NCBI RefSeq assembly: GCF_040783975.1
Contig: NZ_CP160631.1
Span: 3,100,001 to 3,164,000 of the forward strand
Source of the DNA: Pantoea sp. Ep11b
GTDB taxonomy: Bacteria > Pseudomonadota > Gammaproteobacteria > Enterobacterales > Enterobacteriaceae
Direction: 5' to 3'
DNA length: 64,000 bases
Shown here: positions 47,229-56,854 of the stretch, in pieces
Position numbering within the stretch: the stretch's first letter is position 1
Layout of the letters: each line of letters opens with the position of its first letter
Program-made: the position numbers and the translations under genes
Notes under the pieces: generated by a model
Told to the model about the DNA's origin: nothing
What the model saw: only the letters and a program-made list of their open reading frames with translations
Databases searched by the model: none

Positions 47229-49843
47229 ATTCCCCCTTTTTCACTCCAGCTAAAGCGTAATGACTGTGGTTTTTGTCTGGCTGCCATGTGGGTTAGCAGT
47301 TGCTGACTCAGCACCGGCAGGATCTGCTGATTCAGCAGGCTGTCGATGTTACGCGCGCCGGTGTCCGGCAGCAGGCAGGCTGAAGTCAACGCATCATAAA
47401 GGCTCGCATCAATATGCGTGCTCAGGTCGTAATGTCGATGCAGGCGCTTGCTGACCTGTGAGAGTTTCATTTCCACGATGGTACGCATGGCTGCTTCGGC
47501 GAGTGGGCGATAAATCACAGTCTGGAAGCGGGCCAGCAGCGCCGGCTGGAAATGGTCCCGCAGTATCGGGCGCAGCAGCTCATGGAGTTCGCCTTCGCTG
47601 GCTTCCGGCTGTTCGTCGAGCAACTGCATCAGGTAATCGCTGCCGAGGTTCGAGGTCATCAGGATGACAGTATTGCGGAAATCGATTTCGCGCCCTTCGC
47701 CGTCGCGCATAAAGCCGCGGTCAAAGACCTGGTAGAACAGGTTCATGACATCGCGGTGGGCTTTTTCGACTTCATCAAGCAGCACCACGCAGTATGGTCG
47801 CTTGCGCACGGCTTCGGTCAGGATCCCCCCCTGACCATAACCGACGTAGCCCGGAGGTGAACCCTTCAGCTGGGAAACCGTATGCGGCTCCTGGTATTCT
47901 GAAAGGTTAATTGTAATGAGTGACTTCTCACCGCCGTACATGACATCGGCCAGCGCAAGCGCAGTTTCGGTTTTACCCACGCCACTTGGCCCCACCAGCA
48001 AAAATACGCCCTGCGGGCCATTCTCGGACGTAAGACCCGTTTTCGCCGCACGCAGGCGCTGGGCGATGGCTTTGAGCGCTACATCCTGTCCGACCACACG
48101 TTTACCCATTTCATTTTCCAGGGTCAGCAGCTCGGTCTGTTCATCTTTCATCAGCGATGACAACGGTACGCCTGTCCAGTCCGCAATCACGTTGGCAACC
48201 GTGCGTACATCCACATCTACGGAAAGCAGCGGGTTGCTGTGCTGCATGTCGTTCAGCTCCTGCTGCAGCATGTGCGCCTCACTCTGACGGGCGGTATCCT
48301 GACGGCTTTCCAGCAGTTGTTCGGTAAGTTTCAGTTCCTGCCCGTACTGAGTTTCAAGCTTATCGAGAGCAACAATAAGATCATTCTCTTCCTGTTCAAT
48401 GACGGTCAGGCGTTCACTCTGGCTCTGATTGCCGACAGCAATATCCTCCAGCAGTGCCTGCTTCTCTATTTCAAGAGAAGTAATCTGCGAGCGAATGCAG
48501 GTCAGCTGTTCCGGCACCGTGTCGAGGTTCATGCGGACACGCGCTGCGGCGGTGTCGAGCAGGTCAACCGCCTTGTCCGGCAACTGGCGGCCCGTCAGAT
48601 AGCGGCGGGAAAGCGTAACTGCCGCGCGAACCGCATCGTCGGTGATATGTACATTATGGTGTTCGGCATAGCGGGATTTCAGACCACGGAGCATCAGGCA
48701 GGCGGTGTTATTATCAGGCTCATCGACTTTTACCATCTGGAAACGACGCTCCAGGGCCGCGTCGCGCTCGAAATATTGTTTGTACTCAGACCAGGTAGTG
48801 GCCGCAATGGTACGCAGTTCGCCACGCGCCAGCGCCGGTTTCAGCAGGTTAGCTGCATCGGCGCCACCCGCATGGTTGCCCGCACCGATGATGGTATGCG
48901 CTTCATCAATAAATAGCAGGACCGGGGACGGTGATTGCTGCACGGCTTCAATGACGTTTTTCAGACGCTGTTCGAACTCGCCTTTCACGCCTGCACCGGC
49001 CTGTAGCAGTCCCAGGTCAAGGGTACGAAGAGTGACGGTTTTCAGGGATTCAGGCACATTACCTTCGGCAATACGCAACGCCAGCCCCTCAACCAGTGCG
49101 GTTTTCCCCACGCCCGGCTCACCGACGAGAATCGGGTTGTTTTTACGGCGACGAGAGAGGATGTCGACCATCTGGCGGATTTCTGTGTCACGGCCGAACA
49201 CCGGGTCGATTTTTCCTTCCTTCGCTTTGGCGGTGACATCAAGGGTGAATTTATCCAGCGCGTTCTGCCGTGCAGGGCTCAGTTCCCCCCCTGTCATTTC
49301 CACGCCAGCCGGACGCCCGACAAACTCCACCTCACCACCATGACTCTGTGCCAGCTTAGCTTCGCGTTGCATTTCAGGACGCTCATCCGATTGCGCATCC
49401 AGCAAAGGTCGCAGGCGCTCCAGCTGGCTTTGAGCAAGTGTTAACAACGGCCAAAGGCCGTCACAACGTGCCAGTTTTGGTTTTTCCACCAGGGCCATCA
49501 GCAGATGGATGCTGCGGATTTGCTCTTCACCATTGAGTGAAGCAAGTAGCCAGGCTTGCTGCATCAAAGTCTGAATGTCATCTGAGAGCTGGGGCCGATG
49601 GCGCACAGAGCGAGGTTGTCTGTCCAGCCAGTCAAGCAAATCCTGCCAGATGCTATCCATATCCCATTCATAGCGACGCGCCAGCACCGTCAGGTCCCCT
49701 TCTCCCTGCTCCAGCAGCTTCAGCAGCCAGTGCTCCGGCAGAATTTCGGCATGGGCACGTGTCTGACAAAGTGAAGCTGCGCCTTCCATCGCTTGGGCAC
49801 AGTAAGGATTCAGACGACGTAACAGGATGGCTGGATTTTCCAT
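47189..49843 (-). CDS. clpV: Type VI secretion ATPase ClpV (TssH)
   Basis: AAA+ unfoldase that disassembles contracted TssBC sheaths. The 884-residue product has the Clp-N domain, Walker A of D1 GEPGVGKTA and Walker B LLFIDEAH, a middle coiled-coil region (about 430-540), and D2 with GPSGVGKTE and VVLLDEVEKAH. The ATG at 49843 follows GTGAGA; an in-frame ATG at 49873 has no family support. The last 12 codons reappear as a broken copy upstream of vgrG2. Confidence 0.96.
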   Translation of the reverse strand: MENPAILLRRLNPYCAQAMEGAASLCQTRAHAEILPEHWLLKLLEQGEGDLTVLARRYEWDMDSIWQDLLDWLDRQPRSVRHRPQLSDDIQTLMQQAWLLASLNGEEQIRSIHLLMALVEKPKLARCDGLWPLLTLAQSQLERLRPLLDAQSDERPEMQREAKLAQSHGGEVEFVGRPAGVEMTGGELSPARQNALDKFTLDVTAKAKEGKIDPVFGRDTEIRQMVDILSRRRKNNPILVGEPGVGKTALVEGLALRIAEGNVPESLKTVTLRTLDLGLLQAGAGVKGEFEQRLKNVIEAVQQSPSPVLLFIDEAHTIIGAGNHAGGADAANLLKPALARGELRTIAATTWSEYKQYFERDAALERRFQMVKVDEPDNNTACLMLRGLKSRYAEHHNVHITDDAVRAAVTLSRRYLTGRQLPDKAVDLLDTAAARVRMNLDTVPEQLTCIRSQITSLEIEKQALLEDIAVGNQSQSERLTVIEQEENDLIVALDKLETQYGQELKLTEQLLESRQDTARQSEAHMLQQELNDMQHSNPLLSVDVDVRTVANVIADWTGVPLSSLMKDEQTELLTLENEMGKRVVGQDVALKAIAQRLRAAKTGLTSENGPQGVFLLVGPSGVGKTETALALADVMYGGEKSLITINLSEYQEPHTVSQLKGSPPGYVGYGQGGILTEAVRKRPYCVVLLDEVEKAHRDVMNLFYQVFDRGFMRDGEGREIDFRNTVILMTSNLGSDYLMQLLDEQPEASEGELHELLRPILRDHFQPALLARFQTVIYRPLAEAAMRTIVEMKLSQVSKRLHRHYDLSTHIDASLYDALTSACLLPDTGARNIDSLLNQQILPVLSQQLLTHMAARQKPQSLRFSWSEKGGIGLEFDVTQGVDA

Positions 49844-50002
49844 AAGATTCTCACTTTGTCGGTTCCTGGACACGCTACCGCCCCTCGCTGTTCACCCAAG
49901 CGCATAAGGTCAGGCAGGCAGATTGTTTTTTCTTTGCTGAGTGCCCGCATCTCAGGCACTCAGCAAAAAACTGCGGACAGGAAAAACCTGCCCGCATCAG
50001 GA

Positions 50003-50494
50003 TTACGCGGTGGCGCGTTCGTTCCAGGAATCGGAATGAATGATGTTGCCGTCTTTGTAGGTCCAGGTGATTTTTTCGTAACGCAGTTCAACGCGTTCAA
50101 GGTGGTTGTGTTTCTCTTTAGAAGGATCCTTGATGTCATACATTTCAGGATTCACTTTCACTACCTTTACGTTTTCCAGTTTGGTATTGAAGTACTCCAC
50201 TTCCTGACCTGCATCGTTGATTTTGTACCACTTGAATTCAGCGGATTTCAGTGTCTGACCGGTGGTCACCGCCTTGTACAGGTACGGGCTGGAGGAATCG
50301 ATTTCCTTAGTGAACAGGAACGGCGTGTGGATGCGGGTGCCGGTCAGCTTGCCGGTGTTGTTGTCGGTCGGGATGTACAGGTTATGTTCCTGAGCTACCA
50401 CTTCGATGCTGCCTTCACGATCCTGAACGTCAACAGACCCTTTGATATCCGCGCCGCCGTCGTCCTTCAGCCAGAGATAAACAGGTATTGCCAT
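50003..50494 (-). CDS. hcp: Hcp tail tube protein (TssD)
   Basis: Forms the hexameric inner tube expelled by the T6SS and can carry effectors in its lumen. The 163-residue product starts MAIPVYLWLKDDGGADIKG, the normal Hcp start, and contains the QEHNLYIPTDNNTGKLTGTR loop and a C-terminal ITWTYKDGNIIHSDSWNE. It starts four bases after the OmpA-domain gene, with GGAGAG overlapping that gene's end. A frame extension to 50734 is not part of the gene. There is a gap of about 160 bases to clpV. Confidence 0.97.
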   Translation of the reverse strand: MAIPVYLWLKDDGGADIKGSVDVQDREGSIEVVAQEHNLYIPTDNNTGKLTGTRIHTPFLFTKEIDSSSPYLYKAVTTGQTLKSAEFKWYKINDAGQEVEYFNTKLENVKVVKVNPEMYDIKDPSKEKHNHLERVELRYEKITWTYKDGNIIHSDSWNERATA

Positions 50495-50498
50495 GAAA

Positions 50499-52204
50499 TT
50501 ACTCTCCATTGTGTAGTGAAGCGCCATCATCCTGCGATGGCGCTGGGTGTATGCCGGGTATCTGACAGGCGTTCGCCTGTGGTACCAGGCTGATTTCGAC
50601 ACGTCTGTTGAGCGCGCGCCCATCCGGGGTGTCATTGGTTGCGATCGGACGGCTTTCGCCATAACCCTGCACCGCAAAACAGCTTTCCGGTACATCACCG
50701 GTATCACGCATCCAGTCGCGCACCGCTTCGGCACGCTTAAGTGAAAGCGTCTGGTTCAGCTTCGGATTGCCGGTATTATCGGTATGCCCCGACACGACAA
50801 TCAGCCAGCCCGGCTTCGCTTTAATGCCAACCAGTGAATTCACCAGCATTTTGGTAGAGCCCGCTTTCAGCTCGAACTTGCCGGAATCGAACAGCGACAT
50901 GCTGTCGAGCCTGACTATTTTCGGAACCGGTTTTGGGGATGGCTGCGGTTCAGGCGGCGGCGGCACATACGAGCGGATCGCTTCCAGAAGGGGCATTCGT
51001 AGACGTTCACCCAGATAAAGCCCCAGACCCAACCGGGCCGGTACACCGTTACGTGCATAGTCATCCAGCATCGCCGCATCCTGACGAAGGACAGCAACGG
51101 CGTTAGCCTTCGGGCCATAGTCATCGATGGAGAGGCTGTCGTAACGGGCTATATCGAAGCTCACGCGATGCAGCAGCTGGCGATTGTTCCAGCCACTGCT
51201 GAGCAGCGCGGCGATGGCCGCCAGGGTGAAAAGACCAAGAACACTGCGCCAGGTGCGAGCCCGGGGAGTGAGTCCACTTCCCTCAGGTAGTAGCGGCAGG
51301 ATGAAATCCGGTAAGGATGAGATTACCGTACTGTCCGTTCCCACTGGTTGCCAGCCAGTCACCTGAGGTATGGCAGTATGACGCGATAACCACGCCGTCC
51401 AGGCTGATGACGCAAGGCTTCCGGCAAGAATCGGCCCCATCCCCCACAGCAGTGCTGCAGGTGCAACGGCCGGAACATCAGGATTATCATCAATGAATAC
51501 CGCCAGAACATGCTGATGCAGCCAGCTCATCAGGCTGTTCATCAGCACCTGCTGCTGCATCACAGGCGCACCGCCAGGGGTGACCCATGCAGCAATTGAG
51601 GCCGGTGCGGAAGACTCACGCCAGACCCTTACGCATTCTCCCGGCAACGCTGCCTGCCAGAGCATGTCATTTGTCATCGCGCTACCAACCTGCCCATTCA
51701 GCACCAGCGGCACAGAATGGCCCGTCTCTTTACGTAACTGGCTGATTTGCCAGCGCAGGGACAGCAGACGGCTAGTAAGTGCTTCGCTGTCGGCGTGTTT
51801 CTGCGGGCATACACTGATCATTACCGACAACTGGCGACCCCAGTCAGGCCGCAACCACAGCACCTGGCGGGCTGCCTGCCCCAGATCATGACCATTCTCC
51901 ACGCGGATCCAGCAACCCTGTGTGACAGTAAGCACCGGTGACGGCTGCGGCCAGGCCAGCGGCAGATCGCCACAGACCAGCACCACGGGCTGACAGTAAG
52001 TGGCTTCCGGGAGGTCATCCGGACACAGGGTAACGTCATGCTCCGCACGACGACTGGCGACAGTCCAGAATGCGAGGATCCCCCCAGAACGATAAGCAGA
52101 AGAAGCACCGAAACCAGTCGGGCAACCGGCAGGAAATCCAGGCAGACCACTGCACTCAGCAGGGCGGCCCACAGCGCAAGCCCGCGCTGTTGTACAGGGC
52201 TCAT
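50499..52204 (-). CDS. T6SS OmpA-domain membrane protein with a frameshift in a six-G tract
   Basis: Peptidoglycan-binding partner of TssL. The true start is the ATG at 52204, overlapping the tssL TGA (ATGA), giving MSPVQQRGLALWAALLSAV and a second helix ending LLLLIVLGG. At the GGGGGG run (52080-52085) that frame is lost, while the -1 frame continues the same helix as GGILAFWTVASRRAEHD and runs open to 50499. One extra G, or a -1 slip, restores a 568-residue protein with a third helix (about SVLGLFTLAAIAALLSSGW) and a C-terminal OmpA domain (SGHTDNTGNPKLNQTLSLKR). The heptamer G GGG GGA fits an X XXY YYZ slippery site. Confidence 0.85.
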
Positions 52205-52890
52205 TTTACGACTCCCGGCAACAGGGTCAGCAGCATCTGATCGAGCCAGCGATCCAGTCCCCACCAGAGCGCGATAATAACTACTAGGCTCAGGCTTATA
52301 CGCACAGGCCATGACGCCAGCCAGCCTCCCGCCCCGCGTCCGGTGCGGCTTTCGGCCAGAACAGGGTGAGTCTGCGGGTAGGTGAACGGCGTAACACGTT
52401 CATTGAGGGCGCTGACCAGCCTCTGTCGTTCTGGATCGTTTAGCGCACGGAAGCTTCCCAGAAATCCGAGCATCATTACCCGCTGGAAGCAGGTCAGTAC
52501 GGCATTGTCTGGTGCAGGTTCACGCAGCACATCGCGCATCCTGTCACACAAAGTGTCACCGGCGTCCATTGTGCCGAGGAAGTATCCCTGTAAAGGAATG
52601 TCATACCACTGTACGCAGGCATCATCATCTACACCGCGCCCTTTGACCGCCTCGTCAAGCAATGCACATTGTGCAGTGAGGATATGCTTACAGCTGGCTT
52701 CATCGAGTTCACTCGCTTTCAGCTCACGCTGAACGCATTCCACATCAGCGATACAGCGCTCCCACAAGAGTCGACCTTCGCCTTCCTGAAACTGCGGGCC
52801 ATGGCGAAGGCTGATGACCTGAAGCCAGGTATCCTGCAGCAGTGCGTCAATATCAACAGACACGGCCGTGCCGTGTTTACGTTCACTCAT
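52201..52890 (-). CDS. tssL: Type VI secretion inner-membrane protein TssL (DotU/IcmH)
   Basis: Cytosolic hook-like domain with one C-terminal membrane helix (about residues 195-220), part of the TssJLM complex; it contacts TssK and TssM. The 229-residue product has the family core (LTAQCALLDEAV; FLGTMDAGDTLCDRM) and lacks a fused OmpA domain, which is supplied by the next gene. It overlaps tssK and the OmpA-type gene by four bases each. Confidence 0.93.
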   Translation of the reverse strand: MSERKHGTAVSVDIDALLQDTWLQVISLRHGPQFQEGEGRLLWERCIADVECVQRELKASELDEASCKHILTAQCALLDEAVKGRGVDDDACVQWYDIPLQGYFLGTMDAGDTLCDRMRDVLREPAPDNAVLTCFQRVMMLGFLGSFRALNDPERQRLVSALNERVTPFTYPQTHPVLAESRTGRGAGGWLASWPVRISLSLVVIIALWWGLDRWLDQMLLTLLPGVVK

Positions 52891-54227
52891 GTTCTCAATA
52901 CCGCAAAGAGTTCAAGTTCAGGCTCGCCGAGCATCCCCGGGACGTAAAACATACATGTCCCACTCTGGAGCATCTCAGTCGCCAGAGGATGGGAGAGATC
53001 AAGGCTGAAGTACTGATTTTCCAGCCGAAGCGGAATGGCAGCTGGCACATGGCGCAGTGGTGCCAGGGGCACCCCCACCCGCGATGAATTAACGATGCTC
53101 CTGACATGGTCAGGGCTGCCGACCTTACACTGACGCGGAAACTGTTCCTGCAGCTGTGCCACCGGCATCGGGGAACGCACGGAGAGGTAGTAATCCGCCC
53201 CTTCGCGCAGACGCGGATCATGCAGACGAGCCTGCCAGAAGTGCAGCCGTGAGTCATAGTCGAGTGCCAGTGCAACCACGCGGGACGGCAGGCTGGCTTC
53301 AAGCAGATCGCCAAGCAAATCAAACAGCGGTGGAAACACGGCATTGAGTTGCTCATGATGCCAGGCCGGAATGGCGCTCACCTGATGCTCCAGGGAGAAA
53401 GTCAGCAGGCTTCCCGCCAGGCGGGAAAGTTCCGGATACAGACGTTCCGGTGGGCTTTGCAGATTACGCTGGAACTGACCCAGCACGGGCTCAGCGCTGT
53501 TCAGCGCGTTGAGCAGCCAGAACAGTGATACATCGGCCACGGCAAAGTCTGCCATACGCTCATTACTTTCACGCCGCATTGCCATCAGACGGCACAGTCG
53601 GGCCCGCAGTTGGGTCAACAGCTGTTCCAGCTGAGTTACCAGCCAACGGCTGCCATGAAGAGTCAACAGCGGAGGGAGAAACGTCTCATCCAGCAACCAC
53701 ACCCCCTGTGAATCCTGATGCAGGCGGGCGACCGGACAAGCCAGATAATCGCTGTTGTTCTGATGGGCAAAACGCAGCGTCAGTTCCGGCTGCATCACGG
53801 CAATCTGACGGGTGTCTTCCCCGAAGGTATTACGTACATCCCGCCAGCGCTGACGATATCGCACCGGACGCTCGGCCACCTCGTCGGGTTTCAGGCAGTT
53901 GCCGCCGTTCGCCCGCAGTAGCGGGAGCGCCAGCACCACCGTCACCTCATGCGATTCGCCTTCAAGCGACAGTACGGGTGGCAGCGAATCAGCATTGTCT
54001 GTATCAATCAGCGTACCGTCCTGAAAACGGACATGCAGATGACGGGCCTGCAGACGTCCACGCCTGAGAGCTTCCGGCTCGAAGGTAGCATTTATAACCC
54101 CCCACGGGCAGGAGAGGCCCAGCCGGGCAATACACTCAGCAGACCAGGCCGCATAAGCGACCTGTTGCTGAAAATGCTGGGGAGCGACCATAATGCCCCT
54201 ACCCCATAACGGTTGTTCCGTTTTCAT
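52887..54227 (-). CDS. tssK: Type VI secretion baseplate connector TssK
   Basis: TssK links the baseplate to the TssJLM membrane complex and resembles phage receptor-binding proteins. The 446-residue product opens with WGRGIMVAPQHFQQQ at residues 8-22, a family hallmark, and ends in a globular domain (FYVPGMLGEPELELFAVLR). A CAGGAAG site precedes its ATG, 17 bases after tssC. Confidence 0.94.
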   Translation of the reverse strand: MKTEQPLWGRGIMVAPQHFQQQVAYAAWSAECIARLGLSCPWGVINATFEPEALRRGRLQARHLHVRFQDGTLIDTDNADSLPPVLSLEGESHEVTVVLALPLLRANGGNCLKPDEVAERPVRYRQRWRDVRNTFGEDTRQIAVMQPELTLRFAHQNNSDYLACPVARLHQDSQGVWLLDETFLPPLLTLHGSRWLVTQLEQLLTQLRARLCRLMAMRRESNERMADFAVADVSLFWLLNALNSAEPVLGQFQRNLQSPPERLYPELSRLAGSLLTFSLEHQVSAIPAWHHEQLNAVFPPLFDLLGDLLEASLPSRVVALALDYDSRLHFWQARLHDPRLREGADYYLSVRSPMPVAQLQEQFPRQCKVGSPDHVRSIVNSSRVGVPLAPLRHVPAAIPLRLENQYFSLDLSHPLATEMLQSGTCMFYVPGMLGEPELELFAVLRT

Positions 54228-54244
54228 CGGCTTCCTGCCTGTTA

Positions 54245-55786
54245 TTACGATTTCGCCTTCGGCATCTGGGAAACCAGTGACAGGTTGACGTCCATCCCTT
54301 CCACCTGGAAGTGCGGAATAGCGAACAGCTTCACGCGAAAGAAACCCGGATTATCCTCAATGTCTTCCACCACCACCCGGGCATCGCGCAGCGGATGAGA
54401 AGCCTGCAGCTCATCGCCCGGATCGGTCATTTCGGTCACCAGACTGCGAACCCAGGTATTGAGTTCTAACTCCAGCAGACGCCGATCCTTGGTAGTGCCA
54501 ATATTTTCGCGCTGAATGAGCTTCAGGTAGTGCGCGATACGTGACAGCAGGAAAATGTAGGGAAGACGCGCGTTGATGCGGCTGTTCGCGGTCGCGTCAG
54601 CCGTGTCATACAGCGCAGGTTTCTGGGCGGAGTTGGCAGAGAAAAAGCACGCGTAATCGCGGTTTTTATAGTACGACAGCGGAATGAACCCCAGGCTGGC
54701 GAACTCAAATTCACGGGTTTCCGGGATCATCACTTCAGACGGGATCTTCACCTGATTGCCGGTGCCCAGATCGTAGAGATGAATCGGCAGATCCTGAACG
54801 GCACCGCCCGCCTGCGGGCCACGGATCTGCACACACCAGCCGTTGTTGATGAAGCTGCGCACCATATTGGCCGCAAAGGCAAAGGAGGCGTTGGTCCACA
54901 GATATTTGTTGTGATCCGGGCCTTTCACCTCTTCGACGTAGTTAAAGCTGCGCACCGGAACGGTGTCCGGACCATACGGCAGACGACCCAGAACGCGCGG
55001 CATCACCAGCCCGATATAGCGGGCATCATCGGTTTCGCGGAAGGATTTCCACTTGATGTATTCGGCACGATCAAAATAGTTGCCGATATCTTTGATGGCC
55101 GCTACCTCCTCCATGGAATCTTTCAGGAAGAATGCCGGGCCTGCAGAGCCGATAAATGGCATATGCGCTGCAGCGGACACTTTCGAAATATTGCGTAGCA
55201 GGGTCACATCCTGTGCCGACGCATCAAATTCGTATGCCGAGATCAGAGCAGCAATCGGTTCACCGCCCGGCGTGTCATACTCATCGATATAAGTCTGCTT
55301 ATAGAGCCCGCTCTGAATGATTTCCGGGCTGTCCTCGAAGTCCTGACGCAGCGCCTCTTTGGACATATCAAGCAGTTCGATTTTTACGTTCTGACGGAAA
55401 TCTGTTTTGTCGACCAGTGACTTTACGCCGCGCCACAAACTTTCTACCGCCTGAAAAGTTTCATGATGCATTACGGCATCGAGCTGACGACTGATCTGGT
55501 AATCCAGTTCGGCGATATGCTGGTCAATCAGGTTTTTATCGAGTTTTTCGACCTTAGAGCCTGATTTAGTCAGGCATTCGAGAAAGACCTGCATACCGGC
55601 CGTGATTCGTTCATCTGCGGTGGCATCCGACATGGCCTGTGCGTCCTGCCAGATATCCAGCGCACTCAGCTCTGAAACCGGGTTCAGGTTAATTTTTTCA
55701 AACAGAGAGGCATAAACCCCACCCGCAGCAGGACGCTCAGTCACCGCATAGTCGCCACCCGTGGCGTTCTCATTTTGTACAGACAT
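54245..55786 (-). CDS. tssC: Type VI secretion sheath large subunit TssC (VipB)
   Basis: Forms the contractile sheath with TssB. The 513-residue product shows family segments RSFNYVEEVKGPDHNKYLW and GNYFDRAEYIKWKSFR, and an EARVVV-like C-terminal strand region. AAGGAAG lies six bases before the ATG at 55786, which is preferred over the ATG two codons upstream that overlaps the ribosome site. It follows tssB by 39 bases. Confidence 0.96.
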   Translation of the reverse strand: MSVQNENATGGDYAVTERPAAGGVYASLFEKINLNPVSELSALDIWQDAQAMSDATADERITAGMQVFLECLTKSGSKVEKLDKNLIDQHIAELDYQISRQLDAVMHHETFQAVESLWRGVKSLVDKTDFRQNVKIELLDMSKEALRQDFEDSPEIIQSGLYKQTYIDEYDTPGGEPIAALISAYEFDASAQDVTLLRNISKVSAAAHMPFIGSAGPAFFLKDSMEEVAAIKDIGNYFDRAEYIKWKSFRETDDARYIGLVMPRVLGRLPYGPDTVPVRSFNYVEEVKGPDHNKYLWTNASFAFAANMVRSFINNGWCVQIRGPQAGGAVQDLPIHLYDLGTGNQVKIPSEVMIPETREFEFASLGFIPLSYYKNRDYACFFSANSAQKPALYDTADATANSRINARLPYIFLLSRIAHYLKLIQRENIGTTKDRRLLELELNTWVRSLVTEMTDPGDELQASHPLRDARVVVEDIEDNPGFFRVKLFAIPHFQVEGMDVNLSLVSQMPKAKS

Positions 55787-55825
55787 CAACATCTTCCTTA
55801 TTAATCCATTAATTCATCGCGAAAG

Positions 55826-56323
55826 TTATGGCTGCTGAGGGGCCAGCGCGGAGAGTTCGGCCCGGAGTTCTGCGCTTAAGGCCGGATCGAGCAGGATTTT
55901 TTCCAGCTCCTTGCGAAAGGCCTGGTTATCCAGCAGGTTGGCCTTGAGATCACGCAGCAGATTGCGCATGGAGAGCATCGCCTTAAGCTGAGGTATCTGC
56001 CGGGAGATCTGTTCCGGAGAAAAATCCCTGATGCTGCGGAATGTCAGACTGATGTTTTCTTCACTGCCGTCACCCGCGAGTGTATTTTTAACGGTAAGGT
56101 TCACTTTTGGGGAATATTCGGAAAGAACAGAATCAAAATTATTTTTATCTAAATTAACCTTTTTCCTCTCCGATAATTGTGAAGCATCCTGTCCATTACT
56201 GAAATCACCTGCAACCAGTAATTTAAGAGGAAGTTCTGTTTTCTTACCTGCGCCTCCCGTATGAAGATCAAGCTTTAAATTAATACGTGCTTTTGGCACT
56301 TCGTTCTGGAAACTTTCAGCCAT
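55826..56323 (-). CDS. tssB: Type VI secretion sheath small subunit TssB (VipA)
   Basis: Small sheath protein of 165 residues, first gene of the cluster. It starts MAESFQNEVPKARINLKLD and contains LPLKLLVAGDFSNG and the conserved RSIRDFSPEQISRQIP helix region. An AAGGA site precedes the ATG. With tssC it forms the VipAB interface recognised by ClpV after contraction. Confidence 0.95.
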   Translation of the reverse strand: MAESFQNEVPKARINLKLDLHTGGAGKKTELPLKLLVAGDFSNGQDASQLSERKKVNLDKNNFDSVLSEYSPKVNLTVKNTLAGDGSEENISLTFRSIRDFSPEQISRQIPQLKAMLSMRNLLRDLKANLLDNQAFRKELEKILLDPALSAELRAELSALAPQQP

Positions 56324-56854
56324 TTCATCGTCCTTTTCTTATCGCCATAGATATTTTCAGCCCTGGGCTCTCTGCACGCGATAATAGAATAATGATCGAC
56401 GAAAGATCAAACATACAGATCATTAAACTTCAATAAGAATTTTCTCAAGCGTTTTATGCCACGAAAGAAAGGAGAAAAGTTCTGCTATATTAGCTAATTG
56501 AACTGTTCTATATCTATCAGGCAAACATTTATGTCGGGATTGATAAATTAAACAACAGATGGGTGATAAAAAATAATTAAATTGATCCAGATTAATGATT
56601 TAAATCCAGAGTCAACCATGACTGATTTTTTTAACACTTATATTACGGAATATACAATCAGGTAATCTGTTTTACCCTTACCGGGTTGATGCTGTCAGAT
56701 GAGAGGAGGATTAACAGCAATCAGAAGCAGGTAAGAAGAGTCAGAAACGAGGCCTGACGGCAGAGCCTTTTATTGACGCTCCCGGCATTCATGCTTTCCG
56801 CTCAGGCCTGAGGCTGTACGCAGAAAGAAAAAACCGTTACGCAGGACAGAATGC
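56324..56854. promoter_or_regulatory. AT-rich leader of the T6SS cluster
   Basis: These 531 bases hold no credible gene. They should carry the tssB promoter. An inverted repeat TGATC-N7-GATCA (56393-56409) lies about 70 bases upstream of the start in the probable untranslated leader, and a weak TTGACT...TAATCT pair with a 15-base spacer lies near 56587-56613 on the minus strand. No sigma-54 or Fur box is obvious. No copy of the argW 3' end is seen here. Confidence 0.4.

Noticed and set aside
51821-52312. Separate 163-residue protein overlapping tssL and the OmpA-domain gene
   Set aside because: Only residues from the ATG at 52204 to the six-G tract are meaningful, and they belong to the OmpA-domain protein; the remainder is out-of-frame sequence.
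56324-56854. Possible attachment-site repeat of the argW 3' end at the far edge of the T6SS cluster
   Set aside because: No stretch resembling the T-arm and acceptor end of argW could be found by eye.
20725-56854. Insertion sequence, transposase, integrase or CRISPR array in the accessory region
   Set aside because: No transposase or integrase motif and no regularly spaced short repeats were seen; the only repeats are the vgrG copies.
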